Positions 1-8,304 of a stretch of DNA of 64,000 nt are shown piece after piece. The notes below the pieces were generated by a model that was not told the origin of the DNA, did not search any database, and saw nothing but the letters and a program-made list of their open reading frames with translations. The stretch's first letter is position 1, and each line of letters starts with the position of its first letter. Position numbers and translations under genes: made by a program. Source of the DNA: Geobacter sp. UBA6151 (lineage in GTDB: Bacteria; Desulfobacterota; Desulfuromonadia; Geobacterales; Pseudopelobacteraceae); the NCBI GenBank assembly GCA_002423105.1, contig DIUT01000008.1, forward strand, positions 27,547 to 91,546, in the 5' to 3' direction.

Positions 1-296
1 AGATGGTTATGCAGCCGAAAGGGTATACCTTTTCCCGCTTCAGTTCTCTTGACGAAAGCAGGACGACTGGTGGAACCGCGCTGGCCACTAAAGCGCTGAC
101 CTACGAGATGACCAAGGAAAACGGCACATCCATTGCCAACCGCATTTTTGAATTCGATATCAGGGGCTTCACCAATGATTGGGACACCATCCGGGTTAAC
201 CCTTCAGGTACTTCGGCACAGGTGGACTGCATTGTAGTGCATTCCGGACGCACCAACCTGGGAAAGATAGAAAACAATGACTGTGTTCTTAAATAA
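1..296 (+). CDS. Minor pseudopilin, FimT/GspH-like (C-terminal part)
   Basis: This is the 3' end of a gene that begins before the window. The frame is open from the first bases, so the Met at 3 is probably internal. The visible 97 residues end in a beta-rich segment (TIRVNPSGT, then VDCIVVHSGRTNLGKI and a terminal Cys) of the kind found at the end of GspH/FimT pseudopilins. The hydrophobic N-terminal helix and prepilin peptidase site are not visible. It overlaps the PilV-like gene by 20 bp, so the two are translationally coupled. In related bacteria FimT, PilV, PilW and PilX form the priming tip of the type IV pilus. The family is assigned from both context and sequence. Confidence 0.6.
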   Translation, partial: MVMQPKGYTFSRFSSLDESRTTGGTALATKALTYEMTKENGTSIANRIFEFDIRGFTNDWDTIRVNPSGTSAQVDCIVVHSGRTNLGKIENNDCVLK

Positions 297-681
297 CCGA
301 GGGTTTACGCTCCTTGAATTTCTGGCGGCCATGGTTATCATGATGGTTGGTCTGCTGGGCCTCCTGACCGCGGTCAATGTCGCCTTGAACCACAACCTTC
401 AGAATCAGCTGCGCAATGAGGCGGTGCAGGTAGCAGATACGGTGATGGCACGGGAGCTGGCCAAGGGGTTTGATGCAGTTTCGAGCGGCTCTCCTGTGGC
501 GAATCCCAAATACTCTAATGAGTCACGGCAGGTGCTCACCGGTTTTAAAAACTTTTCTGTTGCCAGATATTGGACCGAGTACCAGAACTCGAAGGAAATC
601 CGCTTCCAGGTGAAATGGCGCTACAAAGGTACGGTCTACACCCATGATGCTGCCGGTGTGACCAGCAAGGCAAACCAATGA
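277..681 (+). CDS. pilV: Type IV pilus minor pilin, PilV family
   Basis: A prepilin of 134 residues. A short basic leader ends in the type III cleavage motif RGFTLLEF (glycine, then Phe for N-methylation, Glu at +5), followed by a hydrophobic helix to about residue 35. The C-terminal part holds a WTEYQNSKEIRFQVKWRY segment typical of the PilV fold. Predicted role: a minor pilin at the pilus tip that primes assembly, cut and methylated by PilD in the inner membrane. It overlaps the upstream pseudopilin and shares ATGA with the following pilW-like gene, so all belong to one operon. Confidence 0.8.
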   Translation: MTVFLNNRGFTLLEFLAAMVIMMVGLLGLLTAVNVALNHNLQNQLRNEAVQVADTVMARELAKGFDAVSSGSPVANPKYSNESRQVLTGFKNFSVARYWTEYQNSKEIRFQVKWRYKGTVYTHDAAGVTSKANQ

Positions 682-1925
682 ACGGGATACGTGCTATGAA
701 GCTGAATCAGCGAGGTTTCACCCTGATTGAGATGATCGTGGTCATGGCCGTGTTCATCACGGTACTGATGGTGACTGCCGGCTCGTTCAATACCATCCTT
801 ACCCAGGCTTCAAAGCTCTTTAGGAGTGAAGAGAGCAACATCGAGGGGATTGTGGGGCTGGAAATGCTGCGCCATGATCTGCAACAGGCAGGATACGGTC
901 TGTTTACAGAAACAACTGACTATGCCGATGAGGCCGCCGATGCTCCGGCATCGACCTATAACGATGCTCCCAATAATGTGCCGCGTCCTATTGTGGCTGG
1001 TAATAACGTGGCGGCAACGACGGTGGATGCCACGACGATAGCGAGCGGTTCAGACTATCTGGCCATCAAGGGAACGACTGTCGGACGTACCAAGTCAGCC
1101 CAGAAATGGACGTTCTTGAGGATTTCTTCCGGGGTGGTCAGTGTTCAAAAATGGCAGTCAGGTGCGGAAAATCTGGAGTCGAGTGACAAGGCGATTCTCA
1201 TCAGGAAGCAGTTCGGCACGCCGATGCGCAGCAGTATTGTGCGCGACCCGCTGGGCGACCATTATTATGCTTACAGCGATGTGGCCTTTGAGCATCTATC
1301 GTCGGCAGCTCAAAGCATCTATACCGTATACGGCGTACACACCCCGAGCAGTACAGACACTGCGAATTCATTACGCTTTCCGTTCAACCGCAGCGACTAT
1401 TTTGTGGCAACACCTGGCTCGACCAGCAGCATAAAGCTGCCCGCCTACTGTGCGCCGGGCACCGGCATTCTCTACAAGACAACCGTCAAGCATGCGAACG
1501 GAAAGCTACTCTATCTTCCTCTGCTGGATTGCGTGTTGGACATGCAGGTTGTGCTGGGGTGGGATATGAACAACGACGGGGTCATTGATACCTACTCCAA
1601 TGCCGACGGCTCCCAGGTGAGCAGCGGCATTGCGGAAGGAACGGTGCTGAATGTGCAGGCCGCCCTTGGAACAACAAACAACAACTCCCTGACGCTGTTT
1701 CCAAACATGCGTAGCAGCCTGAAAATGGTGAAAGTGTATGTGCTTGCCCAGAATGGCAGGAGAGATACCAATTACACCAGCCCTTCACCCCTGACTGTGG
1801 GAGATGCCGGTGAAGCAAGTCTGACACGAGTGGGGGGGCTGTCTCTGGCGGCGAACCAGCTTAATTACCGCTGGAAACTGTATCGCCTTGTGGTGCGTCC
1901 GAAAAACCTGTTGTCAAACCAGTAA
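678..1925 (+). CDS. pilW: Type IV pilus minor pilin, PilW family
   Basis: A 415-residue prepilin. The methylation motif RGFTLIEMIVVMAVF follows a short leader, and the mature protein is large (about 400 residues), as in PilW proteins. The start at 678 overlaps the pilV stop as ATGA; a second in-frame ATG at 696 would give a more usual leader length and cannot be excluded. The segment near residues 290-310 (GWDMNNDGVIDTY) looks like a calcium-type Asp-rich loop, which is inference. Predicted role: pilus tip or priming complex, with the neighbours on both sides. Confidence 0.8.
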   Translation: MNGIRAMKLNQRGFTLIEMIVVMAVFITVLMVTAGSFNTILTQASKLFRSEESNIEGIVGLEMLRHDLQQAGYGLFTETTDYADEAADAPASTYNDAPNNVPRPIVAGNNVAATTVDATTIASGSDYLAIKGTTVGRTKSAQKWTFLRISSGVVSVQKWQSGAENLESSDKAILIRKQFGTPMRSSIVRDPLGDHYYAYSDVAFEHLSSAAQSIYTVYGVHTPSSTDTANSLRFPFNRSDYFVATPGSTSSIKLPAYCAPGTGILYKTTVKHANGKLLYLPLLDCVLDMQVVLGWDMNNDGVIDTYSNADGSQVSSGIAEGTVLNVQAALGTTNNNSLTLFPNMRSSLKMVKVYVLAQNGRRDTNYTSPSPLTVGDAGEASLTRVGGLSLAANQLNYRWKLYRLVVRPKNLLSNQ

Positions 1926-1941
1926 CCAGCCGGAGCCTGTT

Positions 1942-2565
1942 ATGCACAGACTGAATAACAATAAAGGGGTTGCGCTGGTTACAGCACTGATGCTGACCCT
2001 CATATCACTGACCATTGTCATGGCGCTCATGTACATGATCACTCAGGGAACTACTGTTTCGTCGTCGTACAAACGCTACAAAACATCTCTTGAAGCCGGG
2101 TATGGCGGTACTGAGCTGTTTTCGAAGGATATCCTGCCCTATGTGCTGAGGAACTATGCAGATCCCAATCTTGCAGCAAATGCGCAGAATGCATTTGGTG
2201 GTGAAAATGGAATAAATCTCCAACTGCTTTCAACGCTCAGCTGTATGCAAAGCAAGCTTACCCTGCCTTCAACCCAGTGGCCTGCTGGCTGTAGCAATAC
2301 TTCTGATCCAAAACAGAATCCTGACATGACCTTTAATCTGATGGCTGAAACCGACAGCCCCTACACAATTTACTCGAAAATCATCGAAACCCTGATTGGT
2401 AACACCGATATCAGCGGCCTGCAGCTGGAGGGGGCAGGCGTTGCCGAGGCCCAGTCAGGTATCACGCCAGTGCATTTTCCCTATCTGTACCGGATTGAAT
2501 TACAGGGGGAGCGCTCAGCAACATCCAGGGCGCAAGCTAATCTTGAAGTTCTTTACGCCTACTGA
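1942..2565 (+). CDS. pilX: PilX-like minor pilus assembly protein
   Basis: The first Met of the natural reading is at 1942, just after a GGAG ribosome site. It gives 207 residues starting MHRLNNNKGVALVTALMLTL. This is the PilX N-terminal pattern: a charged leader, Gly-Val-Ala-Leu-Val instead of the classical GFTLIE, one hydrophobic helix, then a soluble domain with a conserved SLEAGYGG stretch. It should sit with PilV and PilW in the pilus-priming complex. No PilY1 gene follows; the next gene is hypF. The stop overlaps the hypF start by one base (TGATG). Confidence 0.75.
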   Translation: MHRLNNNKGVALVTALMLTLISLTIVMALMYMITQGTTVSSSYKRYKTSLEAGYGGTELFSKDILPYVLRNYADPNLAANAQNAFGGENGINLQLLSTLSCMQSKLTLPSTQWPAGCSNTSDPKQNPDMTFNLMAETDSPYTIYSKIIETLIGNTDISGLQLEGAGVAEAQSGITPVHFPYLYRIELQGERSATSRAQANLEVLYAY

Positions 2566-4952
2566 TGTTGTTGGCAACGATGTCCCGTAGTCACTTCACC
2601 ATACGCGGTATTGTGCAAGGGGTGGGCTTCCGCCCCTTTGTCTTTCGTCTCGCCTCGGAACTGGGGCTATCCGGCTGGGTACGTAACAACCCGGCAGGAG
2701 TGGAGATCGAGGTGCAGGGCTTTGTTGAGATTGTGCAGGCTTTTGAAAAACGTTTGTTGTCTGATCTGCCGCCCCTTGCGCAGGTTTCAAATAGTGAACA
2801 GCATGATATGCCGGAGCTTGTTGATGAATCCGGCTTTCTGATTCTGCCCAGCAGCGGAGGCAGACCTGATGTGCAGATTGCGCCGGATACCGCCCTCTGC
2901 GCGGACTGTCTGCGGGAACTCTTTGATCCTGCTGACCGCCGGTTTTTACACCCTTTTATTACCTGTACCAACTGTGGTCCCCGCTGGACCATACTCACCG
3001 GCATCCCCTATGATCGTCCGCTGACCACCATGGCCGGTTTTGCGCTCTGTCTGAACTGCGAAGCAGAGTACTGCAATCCGCTGGACCGGCGTTTTCATGC
3101 CCAGCCAATCGCCTGTCCGCAGTGTGGTCCCCGCTTGTCCCTGATCCCTGGCCATTTACAGCCGCTTGAACAGGCGGCGTCCCTGCTGCGGCAAGGATTG
3201 ATCGTGGCGGTTAAAGGGTTGGGGGGCTACCATCTGGCTGTTGATGCCGGTAACGATGCAGCGGTTACCCGGTTGCGCCAACGCAAGCTGCGCGACGAAA
3301 AACCGTTTGCCGTTATGGTGCCGGATATGAAAACCGCCCGGTTGTTTGCCGAACTGTCAGCAATGGAGGAAAAATTGCTGGCCGGGCCGGAAGCGCCGGT
3401 GGTGATAGTTCGCAAGCGAGATTCAGGGGACACGATACCGAATCAAAAAGCCGATTCGGGTCATGTCCCCATAATCTCGCCGCAGGTGGCTCCGGGAAGC
3501 CAGTGGATCGGCCTGATGCTTGCCTATACGCCTCTGCATCACCTGTTGTTTCAGGGTCCAGACGGTCAAAAGCTTTTATCGAACCCAGGACCCCGGCCCC
3601 TGATCCCTGCTTTAGTCATGACCAGCGCCAATCGCTCTGATGAGCCGATGATTGCCGATGACAAGGAGGCCTTGGAACAGTTGTCCGGCATAGCTGATGC
3701 CTGGCTTGCCCATGACCGGCAGATTCATGTGCGGACCGACGATTCGGTGCTGCGGGTGTTTCAGGGGGCGCCGATCTTCTACCGCCGTTCACGGGGCTTC
3801 GTGCCCCGTCCGGTACGGTTGCCGTTTGATGCCGACCAGATTCTGGCACTGGGAGCGGAGTTGAAGAACACGGTCTGTCTGACCAGGGGTAGCGAGGCGT
3901 TCCTGAGTCAGCATATCGGTGATCTCAAAAATGAGGCCACCTTTGAAGCCTGCCGGGAAACGGTTCGGCATCTGTGCGGAATACTGGAAGTAGCGCCCCG
4001 TCTGGTGGCCTGCGACCTGCATCCGGATTTGCTTTCCACCCGGCTTGCTGAAGATGTTGTCCATGGCGTATCAGGCCAGTCTGTGCCACCGCGTCTGGTC
4101 AGGGTGCAGCATCATCATGCCCATCTGGCTGCCTGCATGGCAGAGAACGGGCTTGAGGGAACGGTTACCGGCGTAATCTTTGACGGTACCGGGTTGGGTG
4201 AGGATGGTACGGTCTGGGGGGGCGAATTTTTGGTGGGAGGCTACACCGGTGTTCAGCGGGCTGGCCACCTGAAGCAGGTGCGCCTGCCAGGTGGCGATGC
4301 AGCTGCCCGGGAGCCCTGGCGGATGGCTCTGTCATGGCTGTACGAGATTCGTGGCACTGGTTGTTTTGAGCTGGACCTGCCATTGATACACCAGATTCCG
4401 GAAACAGCGCGGCCCGCGCTGCGGATCATGCTGGAACGGGGACTGAATGCGCCGTTCACCTCAAGCGTCGGCAGGCTCTTTGATGCCGTGGTCTTTCTGT
4501 TGGGCATTGGCAACACCAACAATTTTGATGGTCAGGCCGCAATGGCTCTGGAAGCTTTCGCCGAACGTGCCGGAGATGCCAATGCTGTTGAGGAACTGCC
4601 ATTTTTTATCAGCCAGCCGACAGAGGGGCCGTTTCAGCTTGATCCGGCTCCCATGATCTGTTCACTGCTTGAACTGCTGTCCGGCGGAGTTGCTCAGGAT
4701 CAGCTGGCACTGGCTTTCCACCGTGCTCTTGCGCAGGCGGTTGCTGCCGGTTGCACGAAGATACGGACACAGGGAGGGCCTGCACGTGTGGTGCTTTCCG
4801 GTGGCGTGTTTCAAAATCGCCTTTTGACTGAATTGGTATATACTTCCCTTTTGGCTGCCGGGTTCCAGGTCTTTATCCATCGCCTGGTTCCTCCGAATGA
4901 TGGTGGTCTTGCCTTGGGGCAGGCTGCCATAGCAGCGCATACTGTTTTTTGA
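2565..4952 (+). CDS. hypF: Carbamoyltransferase HypF, [NiFe]-hydrogenase maturation
   Basis: HypF turns carbamoyl phosphate and ATP into the carbamoyl group passed to HypE, the source of the cyanide ligands of the NiFe site. All four domains are visible: acylphosphatase (residues 9-95, GIVQGVGFRPF with Arg23 and Asn41), two zinc fingers (Cys112/115/134/137 and Cys162/165/184/187), a YrdC-like domain (about 200-390), and a Kae1-like domain with the metal-binding HHHAH. The length of 795 is slightly above the usual 750-780. Part of the excess is a 21-residue insert at about 285-305, encoded by a perfect-armed palindrome (listed separately). An alternative start is the Met at 2580. It overlaps pilX by one base, which probably reflects an operon junction, since the functions differ. 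Confidence 0.95.
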   Translation: MLLATMSRSHFTIRGIVQGVGFRPFVFRLASELGLSGWVRNNPAGVEIEVQGFVEIVQAFEKRLLSDLPPLAQVSNSEQHDMPELVDESGFLILPSSGGRPDVQIAPDTALCADCLRELFDPADRRFLHPFITCTNCGPRWTILTGIPYDRPLTTMAGFALCLNCEAEYCNPLDRRFHAQPIACPQCGPRLSLIPGHLQPLEQAASLLRQGLIVAVKGLGGYHLAVDAGNDAAVTRLRQRKLRDEKPFAVMVPDMKTARLFAELSAMEEKLLAGPEAPVVIVRKRDSGDTIPNQKADSGHVPIISPQVAPGSQWIGLMLAYTPLHHLLFQGPDGQKLLSNPGPRPLIPALVMTSANRSDEPMIADDKEALEQLSGIADAWLAHDRQIHVRTDDSVLRVFQGAPIFYRRSRGFVPRPVRLPFDADQILALGAELKNTVCLTRGSEAFLSQHIGDLKNEATFEACRETVRHLCGILEVAPRLVACDLHPDLLSTRLAEDVVHGVSGQSVPPRLVRVQHHHAHLAACMAENGLEGTVTGVIFDGTGLGEDGTVWGGEFLVGGYTGVQRAGHLKQVRLPGGDAAAREPWRMALSWLYEIRGTGCFELDLPLIHQIPETARPALRIMLERGLNAPFTSSVGRLFDAVVFLLGIGNTNNFDGQAAMALEAFAERAGDANAVEELPFFISQPTEGPFQLDPAPMICSLLELLSGGVAQDQLALAFHRALAQAVAAGCTKIRTQGGPARVVLSGGVFQNRLLTELVYTSLLAAGFQVFIHRLVPPNDGGLALGQAAIAAHTVF
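3416..3480 (+). repeat. 65-bp palindromic element inserted in frame in hypF
   Basis: Nested inverted repeats. The outer arms are 3416-3423 and 3473-3480 (gcgagatt/aatctcgc, perfect 8 bp). The inner arms are 3426-3444 and 3453-3470 (ggggacacgataccgaatc against gattcgggtcatgtcccc, one unpaired base and one or two mismatches), with an 8-base loop. The element encodes residues of about 285-305 of HypF in a loop of the YrdC-like domain. Resemblance to REP-type or Rickettsia-type palindromic inserts is inference; no second copy was seen in the window. Confidence 0.75.
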
Positions 4953-4968
4953 ACAAGGAGAAATTCCC

Positions 4969-5199
4969 ATGTGTCTTGGTGTGCCGATGCAGGTGCTGGA
5001 GGTCAACTGCGATACGTTGATTGCGGAAATTGACGGTGTCCGGCGGGAGGCCAGTCTGCTGATGCTGAGTGATACGGTGGCAGTGGGGGACTATGTGATT
5101 GTCCATGCCGGTTTTGCGATATCAAGGATTGATCCGGTTGAGGCGGAGGAAACCCTGCGGATGATGCGCGAGGTCTTTGCTGCGGAGGATATGGCATGA
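4969..5199 (+). CDS. hypC: Hydrogenase maturation chaperone HypC
   Basis: A 76-residue protein starting MCLGVPMQVLEV. The conserved Cys2 carries the iron during assembly of the Fe(CN)2CO unit and contacts the large subunit. The length is standard for HypC/HybG. A good ribosome site (AAGGAG) lies upstream. It lies 16 bp after hypF and overlaps hypD by 4 bp (ATGA), so it sits inside the hypF-hypC-hypD operon. Which hydrogenase it serves cannot be told here, as no structural hydrogenase genes are in the window. Confidence 0.95.
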   Translation: MCLGVPMQVLEVNCDTLIAEIDGVRREASLLMLSDTVAVGDYVIVHAGFAISRIDPVEAEETLRMMREVFAAEDMA

Positions 5200-6311
5200 A
5201 GTATCAGGACGAATACCGCGACCGTGACGTGGTGCAGGGATTGGCCCGTTCCATTGTCCGGGAAGCGTCAGAGTTGGCCGAACCGGTCCGTTTCATGGAG
5301 GTTTGCGGTACCCATACCATGGCAATCGCCCAGCACGGCCTGAAAAGCCTGCTGCCGCCGCAGGTACGGCTGGTTTCCGGCCCCGGCTGCCCGGTCTGCG
5401 TAACGCCGGTGGACTACATCGACCATGCCCTGGCGCTGGCCGTTGACTCACGGAATATCATTGCCACCTTCGGCGACCTGCTGCGGGTGCCCGGCTCCCG
5501 TTCTTCCCTGATGCTGGAACGGGCAAAGGGAGCTGATATCCGCATTGTCTACTCACCCCTGGAATCGGTCAAACTGGCCCGAGAAAACCCGGACAAGCGG
5601 ATAGTTTTCCTGGGGGTGGGATTTGAAACCACGGCTCCTGCAGTGGCGGCTTCGGTGTTGACAGCGCAATGTGCGGGGCTGACCAATTATTTTGTGCTGG
5701 CTTCCCACAAAATCATGCCCGGTCCTATGGCGGCTCTCTCTTCGGACCCGCAACTCCGGGTCCGGGGCTATCTTTGTCCGGCCCATGTCAGCACAGTAAT
5801 CGGTGGTATCGGCTATCAGCATCTGGTGGACAGTTACCATATTCCCTGTGTAGTGACCGGTTTTGAGCCTGCCGATGTCATGCAGGGGATCTTGTGGCTG
5901 TTGCGCCAGCATCTGGCCGGAACGGCGCGGGTTGAGATTCAGTACGCCCGCGCTGTCACCTGGCATGGTAACCCGAAAGCACAGGCCCTGCTGAGAGAAC
6001 TGTTTGAACCATACGATGCCGTCTGGCGGGGGCTGGGTAGCTTGCCTGAGAGCGGTCTTGCGTTCCGCGAGGAGTTTGCGGCTTTTGACGCGGCCCGGAT
6101 GCTGCCGGTGGAATTGCCAGAACCCTTGGAACCGGCAGGTTGCCGTTGCGGCGAGGTGCTGACCGGCAGAATCGATCCCGTTCACTGTCCGCTGTTCGGC
6201 ACAGCCTGCACGCCGGAAACTCCGGTGGGGGCCTGCATGGTTTCCAGCGAGGGAAGCTGCGCTGCTGCCTGGCGATACGGCGCGAACTCTGAACCTGAAG
6301 GAGCAGTATAA
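5196..6311 (+). CDS. hypD: Hydrogenase maturation iron-sulfur protein HypD
   Basis: A 371-residue protein, full length for HypD. Motifs seen: the CGTHT loop (Cys37), GPGCPVCVTP (Cys65, Cys68), and the C-terminal [4Fe-4S] region with CRCGEVLTG and the later CPLF, ACTPE, GACMVSSEG cysteines. With HypC it forms the platform on which the Fe(CN)2CO group is built. hypE, the usual next gene, is absent; the next gene (overlap ATGG) is a protoglobin-membrane fusion. Confidence 0.95.
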   Translation: MKYQDEYRDRDVVQGLARSIVREASELAEPVRFMEVCGTHTMAIAQHGLKSLLPPQVRLVSGPGCPVCVTPVDYIDHALALAVDSRNIIATFGDLLRVPGSRSSLMLERAKGADIRIVYSPLESVKLARENPDKRIVFLGVGFETTAPAVAASVLTAQCAGLTNYFVLASHKIMPGPMAALSSDPQLRVRGYLCPAHVSTVIGGIGYQHLVDSYHIPCVVTGFEPADVMQGILWLLRQHLAGTARVEIQYARAVTWHGNPKAQALLRELFEPYDAVWRGLGSLPESGLAFREEFAAFDAARMLPVELPEPLEPAGCRCGEVLTGRIDPVHCPLFGTACTPETPVGACMVSSEGSCAAAWRYGANSEPEGAV

Positions 6312-7213
6312 TGGTCGATAGCATTGATGAATTGAAGCGGCACTATTTTTTTTCGGAAGATGATGCCGTACGTCTGCGGGAACTGCTGTCCCTGGCTGAA
6401 CAGCATCAGCAACGACTGGTGTCGAAGTTATACGAGTTTATCATCGTTCACCCGGAAACAGCCGCTATTCTGGCAAAACAGGCCACCATGGAAAAGATGA
6501 ACCACTATCATGGTCTCTGGTTCCTTGCTCTTTTTCAAGGCAACTACAACAACCAGTATCTGGCAAATATTCGGCGGATCGGCCATGCCCATGTCCGGGT
6601 GGGCCTGCCGGTCAACTTTGTCAATGCAGCCATGCACCAGGTTCGCCACTTTTTGCATCACCTGATCCACGATACTTTTTCCGACCGTGACCAGCGCAGG
6701 GCATACCGTGAATCTGTGGATCGGATACTGGACATGAACCTGTCAATCATGACTTCCTCGTACCGTGATGAGGAGATGAAAAAGGTCTTTGTCTCAAGGC
6801 GGTTGGAGTCGGGGCTGGTTCATTTGACAGAACGGTTTACCTACGGCCTGAACCTGATCCTGGTGCTGGCGCTTGCCGGACTGTCCGTCGGAGTGGTCGG
6901 GCTTTTCATCAAGGACATCATGCTGATCTTTAATGGTAATGTTGAAAAGGGGATTCTGTCCGCCCTGGGCGCCATGCTGATCCTCTGGATGATGATTGAG
7001 TTGCTGGAAAACGAGATCAAAAACCTGAAAGGGGGCCGTTTCAACATTCTGGTGTTCATCGGCGTTATCATAGTGGCCATGGTGCGGGAGATACTGATAT
7101 CCACCCTGCGCCATGATGATCTGAAGACCCAGGCATTTCTGGCCCTGACACTGCTTATCCTGGGCATTGTCTATTATCTGGTTTCCAGGGCGCAAAGCCT
7201 GAGCAAGGAGTAG
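6311..7213 (+). CDS. Protoglobin domain fused to a PsiE-like four-helix membrane domain
   Basis: The first 160 residues match the globin-coupled-sensor/protoglobin fold, including the proximal-histidine signature IGHAHVRVGLP (His94 the likely haem ligand). Residues of about 175-295 form four hydrophobic helices with LILWMMIELLENEIKNLKGG and VFIGVIIVAMVREILIS between and within them, the pattern of the PsiE (phosphate-starvation-inducible E) family. Haem-based gas sensing coupled to a membrane module is the inferred role; PsiE proteins have no firmly assigned activity. The start overlaps the hypD stop by one base, so it is co-transcribed with hydrogenase maturation genes, and O2, NO or redox sensing for hydrogenase is a reasonable guess. 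Confidence 0.75.
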   Translation: MVDSIDELKRHYFFSEDDAVRLRELLSLAEQHQQRLVSKLYEFIIVHPETAAILAKQATMEKMNHYHGLWFLALFQGNYNNQYLANIRRIGHAHVRVGLPVNFVNAAMHQVRHFLHHLIHDTFSDRDQRRAYRESVDRILDMNLSIMTSSYRDEEMKKVFVSRRLESGLVHLTERFTYGLNLILVLALAGLSVGVVGLFIKDIMLIFNGNVEKGILSALGAMLILWMMIELLENEIKNLKGGRFNILVFIGVIIVAMVREILISTLRHDDLKTQAFLALTLLILGIVYYLVSRAQSLSKE

Positions 7214-7270
7214 CCCATTCACCATATTCTGCTGGGCATACAAGAGGGATACAGCTTTAGACGTGAGCTT

Positions 7271-7789
7271 GTGGCAATTGTGGAGAAAACACCATTGGAC
7301 AGGACGGTGCTGGAGTTGAAGCCTGATGATCTACCTCTGCACGGGATCAAGGCGCTTGCCCTGGATTTTGATGGTGTGTTGTCCCCCCATGGCGCGGATG
7401 AACCGCTCCCTGAGGTTGCGGAATGGCTGAAACGTTGCTGTTCCGTTCTTGGCCCCCAGCACGTGGTCATACTCTCCAACCGCCCCACTGAAGAGCGTCG
7501 CGGCATGCTTGCGCAACGTTTCCCCGGGGTGCGTCTTGTTGCTGGTGTCAGAAAGAAACCGTATCCGGACGGTTTGAACAAAACAGGGGAACTCACCGGA
7601 GTTCCCCTGTCTACTATCCTGATGGCCGACGACCGGCTTCTCACCGGCTGCCTGGCAGCATTGCTGGCTGGCGCTATCCCCTTTTATGTCCGCTCTCCAC
7701 TTGTAAGGCTGCGTGGCAATTTTCGCAAAGAATTGTTTTTTATGATTTTGCGCAGCCTGGAACGGCTGTACATACGGTTAATCAACTGA
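7271..7789 (+). CDS. HAD-superfamily phosphatase, YqeG-like (subfamily IIIA)
   Basis: Contains the HAD nucleophile motif LDFDGVL (residues 31-37), motif II VVILSNRP, and a late DDRLLTGCLAALLAGAIPFYVRSP segment that matches the C-terminal half of YqeG-like phosphatases. The usual GDxxxTD is changed to ADDRLLTG. The likely start is GTG at 7271; the frame is open all the way back to the previous stop, so an earlier non-ATG start is possible. Length 172. The substrate is unknown. The 3' end overlaps the convergent cheX-like gene by 12 bp. A 12-bp perfect inverted repeat lies inside the gene at 7583-7610. Confidence 0.7.
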   Translation: MAIVEKTPLDRTVLELKPDDLPLHGIKALALDFDGVLSPHGADEPLPEVAEWLKRCCSVLGPQHVVILSNRPTEERRGMLAQRFPGVRLVAGVRKKPYPDGLNKTGELTGVPLSTILMADDRLLTGCLAALLAGAIPFYVRSPLVRLRGNFRKELFFMILRSLERLYIRLIN

Positions 7790-8278
7790 CAAGGCGACGC
7801 TGATAACAAACCATTCCTCATCAACATCGAACAGCAGGTTGATGGAATCGCACTGCTTGCACTGCACGATATAATCCTTGCCGGAAATCACCGACGGGGT
7901 GGAGATGCGGATATCGCTGCCTCCCTTGGAAATGTGCTGTTTAAAGCTGCCAGCCACCATGTTGGCGATCTCTCCCAAGGCGTCGTAAACATCCTGATCC
8001 ACCTCATCCACCTCCATGCCCAGCATGGCCCCGGTAAAAACCTTGGCAAGGGTTGTTGGCACATGAACACTGACCAGGCCGCTGTACGTGCCGCCAAGCC
8101 CGACCATTGCCGAAAGACAGTCCTGGAATTGGGACATCGGATCAACCTCAAGCGGCAGATGCATCAAGTCAATTCCCAGCATGTTGCTGTAAATATCCTG
8201 CACATCCTGGATTAACTGGCTGACCAGTTTATCCTGAGTAGTGTTGAGTGTGGCAAGGATTTCAGGCGCTATACTCAT
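7778..8278 (-). CDS. cheX: CheX-like chemotaxis phosphatase/CheC-family protein
   Basis: A 166-residue protein with the CheX fold signature, including the single active-site motif ALGEIANMVAGSFK (Glu and Asn that dephosphorylate CheY-P in CheX/CheC). The C-terminal beta segments (IVQCKQCDSINLLFDV) fit the family. A strong GAGGAG ribosome site precedes the start at 8278. No chemotaxis genes lie beside it, so it may serve another CheY-like receiver. It overlaps the convergent HAD gene. Confidence 0.75.
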   Translation of the reverse strand: MSIAPEILATLNTTQDKLVSQLIQDVQDIYSNMLGIDLMHLPLEVDPMSQFQDCLSAMVGLGGTYSGLVSVHVPTTLAKVFTGAMLGMEVDEVDQDVYDALGEIANMVAGSFKQHISKGGSDIRISTPSVISGKDYIVQCKQCDSINLLFDVDEEWFVISVALSVD

Positions 8279-8304
8279 GTGGGCGTACTCCTCACGGTCC
8301 TGGA

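Noticed and set aside
7583..7610. 12-bp perfect inverted repeat in the HAD gene as a terminator
   Set aside because: It lies inside conserved coding sequence with no T-tract; probably chance or an RNA structure.
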